Below, one piece after another: positions 61,227-64,000 of a DNA stretch of 64,000 nucleotides. Both the position numbers and the translations under genes were made by a program. Origin of the DNA: Rhodobacter sp. Lineage in GTDB: Bacteria > Pseudomonadota > Alphaproteobacteria > Rhodobacterales > Rhodobacteraceae. How positions within the stretch are numbered: the stretch's first letter is position 1; every line of letters starts with the position of its first letter. Below the pieces are notes generated by a model that ran no database searches, was not told the origin of the DNA, and worked only from the letters and a program-made list of their open reading frames with translations. The stretch lies in contig JASJDP010000002.1 in NCBI GenBank assembly GCA_030065095.1, forward strand, positions 1 through 64,000. Reading direction: 5' to 3'.

Positions 61227-62073
61227 GCGGGTCGAGATATTCGAGGTCGGGCCGCGGGACGGGCTGCAGAACGAGCCGCGGCTGATCCCGGCGGCGGAAA
61301 AGATCGCTTTGGTGGATTGCCTGAGCGGCGCAGGGTTCCGGCGGATCGAGGTGGCATCCTTCGTGTCGCCGAAATGGGTACCGCAAATGGCTGACGGGGC
61401 CGAGGTTCTGGCCGGCATCACCCGTGTGCCGGGCCTGTCCTATGCGGCGCTGACGCCGAATATGAAGGGGTTCGAGCGGGCCGTGGCCGCAGGGGCGGAC
61501 GAGATCGCGGTGTTCGGGTCGGCGTCCGAGGGCTTTTCGAAGGCCAATATCAACAAAACGGTCGCCGAGAGCCTTGAGGCGTTCAAGCCGGTCGTGGCGG
61601 CGGCGCAGGCCGCGGGGCTGCCGGTGCGGGGCTATGTCTCTTGTGTGGTAGAGTGCCCCTATGACGGCCCGGTAGCGCCCGAGCGGGCGGCAGCTGTGGT
61701 GGCGGCCCTTTTCGGGATGGGGTGCCATGAGGTATCGCTGGGCGACACCATCGGCCGCGGAACGCCGGACGCGGTCGCGGCAATGCTGCGCGCCGTGGCG
61801 GAGCGCGTTCCGGTGGCGCGGCTTGCGGGGCATTTTCACGACACCGGCGGGCGGGCGTTGGAGAATATCGAGGTCGCGCTGACGGCGGGCGTGCGGGTGT
61901 TCGATGCCGCCGTCGGCGGGCTTGGCGGCTGTCCCTACGCCCCAGGGGCGGCGGGAAATGTGGCGACCGAAGCGGTGGCGGCACGGCTCGCGGCGCTGGG
62001 CTACGAGACGGGGCTCGACCTGGCGGTGCTTGAAAAGGCGGCCGCGATGGCGCGGAGGATGCGGGATGTATGA
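61207..62073 (+). CDS. mvaB: hydroxymethylglutaryl-CoA lyase
   Basis: A 288-residue TIM-barrel lyase of the DRE-TIM family, cleaving HMG-CoA to acetyl-CoA and acetoacetate. FEVGPRDGLQNEPRL gives the conserved RDGLQNE with catalytic Arg/Asp, YVSCVVECPYDG and HFHDTGGRALENIEVAL provide the metal ligands, and GGLGGCPYAPGAAGNVATE carries the loop cysteine. The usual length. ATG at 61207 lies inside the GST gene; a start at 61219 (MAERVEIFE) is equally possible. It performs the last step of the leucine pathway. Confidence 0.93.
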   Translation: MSPGMAERVEIFEVGPRDGLQNEPRLIPAAEKIALVDCLSGAGFRRIEVASFVSPKWVPQMADGAEVLAGITRVPGLSYAALTPNMKGFERAVAAGADEIAVFGSASEGFSKANINKTVAESLEAFKPVVAAAQAAGLPVRGYVSCVVECPYDGPVAPERAAAVVAALFGMGCHEVSLGDTIGRGTPDAVAAMLRAVAERVPVARLAGHFHDTGGRALENIEVALTAGVRVFDAAVGGLGGCPYAPGAAGNVATEAVAARLAALGYETGLDLAVLEKAAAMARRMRDV

Positions 62074-62851
62074 GACGATTTCGGTCGAGCGCGATCCGCG
62101 TGGCGTGGCAACGCTGACGCTGGCCAGGGCGGAAAGGCACAATGCGTTGAATGCGGCGATGATCGGCGAGCTGACCCGCGCGGCGGCCAAGCTGGGCGGC
62201 GATCCGGGCGTTCGCGTGGTCGTGCTGACCGGGGCGGGGCGGTCGTTCTGCGCGGGCGGCGATCTGGGCTGGATGAAGGCGCAGATGGCCGCGTCGGGCC
62301 CCGACCGGGCGGCGGAGGCCCGGACGCTGGCGGACATGTTGCAGGCGCTGAACGAGATGCCGAAACCGCTGATCGGGCGGGTGCAGGGCCAGGCTTTCGG
62401 CGGCGGCGTCGGGCTGGCTTGCGTCTGCGACGTGGCGGTCGGGGTGGAGACGGCGAACTTCGGGCTGACGGAGGTGCGGCTGGGCCTGATCCCGGCGACG
62501 ATCGGGCCCTACGTGGTGGCCCGGATGGGCGAGGCCGCCGCGCGGCGGGTGTTCTTTTCGGGCCGGATCTTCGGAGCGGCCGAGGCAGTGGACCTGGGAG
62601 TGCTGGCCAAGGCGGTGCCGGCGGCGGATCTGGATGCCGCGGTGGAGGCTGAGGTAGCGCCCTATCTGGCGGCTGCGCCGGGGGCGGTGGCGGCGGGAAA
62701 GCGTCTGGTGCGGGCGCTCGGGCCACGGATCGGCGATGCGGTGATCGAGGCGTCGGTGCAGGCCCTGGTAAGGCAGTGGGAGGGGCCGGAGGCGCCGGAA
62801 GGCGTGGCGGCGTTTTTCGAGAAACGGAAAGCGAATTGGGTGGCGGAGTAG
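62066..62851 (+). CDS. enoyl-CoA hydratase/isomerase, probably methylglutaconyl-CoA hydratase
   Basis: A 261-residue crotonase-fold protein. The acyl-CoA oxyanion-hole segments ARAERHNALNAAMIGEL and SFCAGGDLGWMKAQM, and the active-site segment GQAFGGGVGLACVCDVAVG with the later TEVRLGLIPATIGPYV, are conserved. Within a liu operon this member is expected to hydrate 3-methylglutaconyl-CoA to HMG-CoA. The start at 62066 lies 8 bp before the lyase stop. It is the last gene of the operon, and the gap after it is 482 bp. Confidence 0.9.
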   Translation: MYETISVERDPRGVATLTLARAERHNALNAAMIGELTRAAAKLGGDPGVRVVVLTGAGRSFCAGGDLGWMKAQMAASGPDRAAEARTLADMLQALNEMPKPLIGRVQGQAFGGGVGLACVCDVAVGVETANFGLTEVRLGLIPATIGPYVVARMGEAAARRVFFSGRIFGAAEAVDLGVLAKAVPAADLDAAVEAEVAPYLAAAPGAVAAGKRLVRALGPRIGDAVIEASVQALVRQWEGPEAPEGVAAFFEKRKANWVAE

Positions 62852-63333
62852 CGGGTGTCCTCCATTTTACGGGGTGCACGGTTAATATTTTGATTTTCCT
62901 TGTGATACTGTAAAAAATGGTTGCGGGACCGGGTTGGCGTATGCGGCTCTGCGGTGGCGGCGCGCGGCGTGCCGGTCTGGTGCTGGGAGTGGCGGGTCGG
63001 AACCCGCCCGACGACCGTTGCCGCGGTCGGGTTGGCTGATGAGGGTTGCATCCGGCCCCAGGGCGGGTTCGGGCGCAGCCCGGGCTTTCATCCCGGTGGA
63101 AAGGCTCGCTGGTGTGACCGTTCCTTGGCGGGGTGGGAATCGCGGGCCGGCACGGCAGTTCGCTGCGGTGCCGCAATTGGGGATGGCAATCGGGCTGCGA
63201 GGGTATACAAGGCGGGGAAATCACGCGCGAGCGCGCGGTCAAATCGGGGCGGGTTCGGTTGACCCTCTGCCGGGGCGGGGGTAGCCTCGCGCCAGCCGAT
63301 CGAGAAAGCCGCGCGCCACCAAGGAGCCGAGAC
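62852..63333. other. 482-bp intergenic region upstream of nuoA
   Basis: A locally AT-rich segment at about 62880-62920 (TTAATATTTTGATTTTCCTT) is a likely promoter region for the nuo operon, but no -35/-10 pair with good spacing was found. The remaining ~400 bp is GC-rich and holds no frame with a recognisable protein. Nothing else is supported here. Confidence 0.45.
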
Positions 63334-63699
63334 GTGGAAAGCCTAGCTGCCGACTATCTGCCGATCCTGATTTTTCTGGGACTTGCCATCGGGTTGGGGC
63401 TGGTCCTGATCCTCGCCGCCGCGGTCTTGGCCGTACGCAATCCGGACCCCGAAAAAGTCAGCGCCTATGAATGCGGGTTCAACGCCTTCGACGACGCGCG
63501 GATGAAATTCGACGTGCGGTTCTATCTGGTGGCGATCCTGTTCATCATCTTCGATCTCGAGGTGGCGTTCCTGTTCCCCTGGGCGGTGGCCTTTGCCGAT
63601 GTCGGCATCGTGGGTTTTTGGTCGATGATGGTGTTCCTGGCGGTTCTGACCGTGGGCTTTGCCTATGAGTGGAAGAAGGGGGCGCTGGAATGGGAGTGA
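63334..63699 (+). CDS. nuoA: NADH-quinone oxidoreductase subunit A
   Basis: A 121-residue inner-membrane subunit of respiratory complex I, at the quinone-proximal membrane arm. Three hydrophobic helices are visible. The loop [36 protein letters not shown] carries the conserved ECG and the acidic FDLE (quoted in parts: [16 protein letters not shown], then [12 protein letters not shown]). The GTG start at 63334 follows AAGGAG. It is coupled to nuoB downstream (TGATG). Confidence 0.95.
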   Translation: MESLAADYLPILIFLGLAIGLGLVLILAAAVLAVRNPDPEKVSAYECGFNAFDDARMKFDVRFYLVAILFIIFDLEVAFLFPWAVAFADVGIVGFWSMMVFLAVLTVGFAYEWKKGALEWE

Positions 63700-64000
63700 T
63701 GACGGGCGCAAACACCGCGGGCGTCGACCGCGAGATGCCCACCCAGGCGCTGAACAAGGAGCTGCAGGACAAGGGGTTCTTGCTGACCTCGACCGAGGAC
63801 ATCATCAACTGGGCACGCACCGGCAGCCTGCACTGGATGACCTTCGGGCTTGCCTGCTGCGCGGTCGAGATGATGCACACCTCGATGCCGCGCTACGATC
63901 TGGAGCGGTTCGGGACGGCGCCAAGGGCGTCTCCGCGGCAATCGGATCTGATGATCGTGGCGGGGACGCTGACCAACAAGATGGCGCCGGCGCTGCGCAA
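63699..64000 (+). CDS. nuoB: NADH-quinone oxidoreductase subunit B (partial)
   Basis: The N-terminal ~100 residues of NuoB, cut by the window edge. It starts at ATG 63699 in the TGATG of the nuoA stop, or at 63690. The segment [25 protein letters not shown] contains the vicinal cysteines that ligate cluster N2 ([10 protein letters not shown]), and [16 protein letters not shown] follows. It is a peripheral-arm subunit of complex I. The remaining cysteine ligands lie beyond the window. Confidence 0.95.
   Translation, partial: MTGANTAGVDREMPTQALNKELQDKGFLLTSTEDIINWARTGSLHWMTFGLACCAVEMMHTSMPRYDLERFGTAPRASPRQSDLMIVAGTLTNKMAPALR

Noticed and set aside
1-64000. CRISPR array
   Set aside because: No set of regularly spaced direct repeats was seen anywhere in the window.

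Overview
The window looks like chromosomal DNA from an alphaproteobacterium of the Rhodobacteraceae (Rhodobacter/Roseobacter group). Supporting signs are high GC, very tight operons with 1-4 bp start/stop overlaps, frequent GTG/TTG starts, and lineage-typical genes: R. capsulatus-type bioMNY, a DUF6280-like small protein, a PopZ-like acidic protein, a liu/mcc operon and a nuoA-nuoB junction. This placement is inferred from gene content only.

Layout. 1-2010: the end of an integrative element. It holds the 3' end of an IS3-type insertion sequence, the C-terminal remnant of a PAPS-reductase-family gene, a 66-aa protein, and a tyrosine integrase that runs into the 3' end of tRNA-Cys. 2.2-14.6 kb: housekeeping genes (methyltransferase-like protein, TolC, PopZ-like protein, CobQ, EF-P, YgfZ, glycosyltransferase, MsbA-like exporter with a phosphatase, class V aminotransferase). 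14.8-21.6 kb: a TPR protein and a polyamine-type ABC importer operon that includes two small dimeric alpha/beta-barrel-like proteins and a permease with a very large periplasmic insertion. 21.6-28.4 kb: AEC transporter, then the minus-strand cluster SPOR lipoprotein / D,D-carboxypeptidase / Tmk / HolB / TatD / metallo-beta-lactamase-fold hydrolase.

28.6-40 kb, between tRNA-Ser and moaA, is the most unusual region. It holds the ECF biotin transporter bioMNY, next to a decayed DMSO/TMAO/biotin-sulfoxide-reductase-type molybdoenzyme and a decayed acyl-CoA dehydrogenase. Around these are two paralogous acyl-CoA/acyl-AMP ligases, a hotdog thioesterase, an MFS carrier, a thiolase lacking its second catalytic cysteine, an SDR and an enoyl-thioester-reductase-like MDR protein. 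It resembles an expanded form of the B. subtilis bioY-ligase-thiolase (yhfU-yhfT-yhfS) association and suggests acyl-CoA chemistry on biotin or a biotin precursor.

40-51.6 kb: moaA, a lipoprotein and acyl-CoA ligase, AlkD-like and PPOX-like proteins, glmS-glmU, gph, an MmgE/PrpD protein and a DegT-family aminotransferase. 51.7-62.9 kb: a twelve-gene leucine/isovalerate degradation operon (ivd, mccB, mccA, methylglutaconyl-CoA hydratase, HMG-CoA lyase) carrying passenger genes (EcsC-like, SNase-like, nitronate monooxygenase-like, macrodomain, GST). It has a recognisable promoter with a palindromic operator at the expected start site. 63.3 kb to the end: the start of the nuo (complex I) operon, cut by the window edge.

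Small elements include a candidate ~60-nt two-hairpin RNA upstream of efp and a 23-bp palindrome that occurs once between genes and once in frame inside mccB. All assignments come from reading motifs by eye; no homology search was run.
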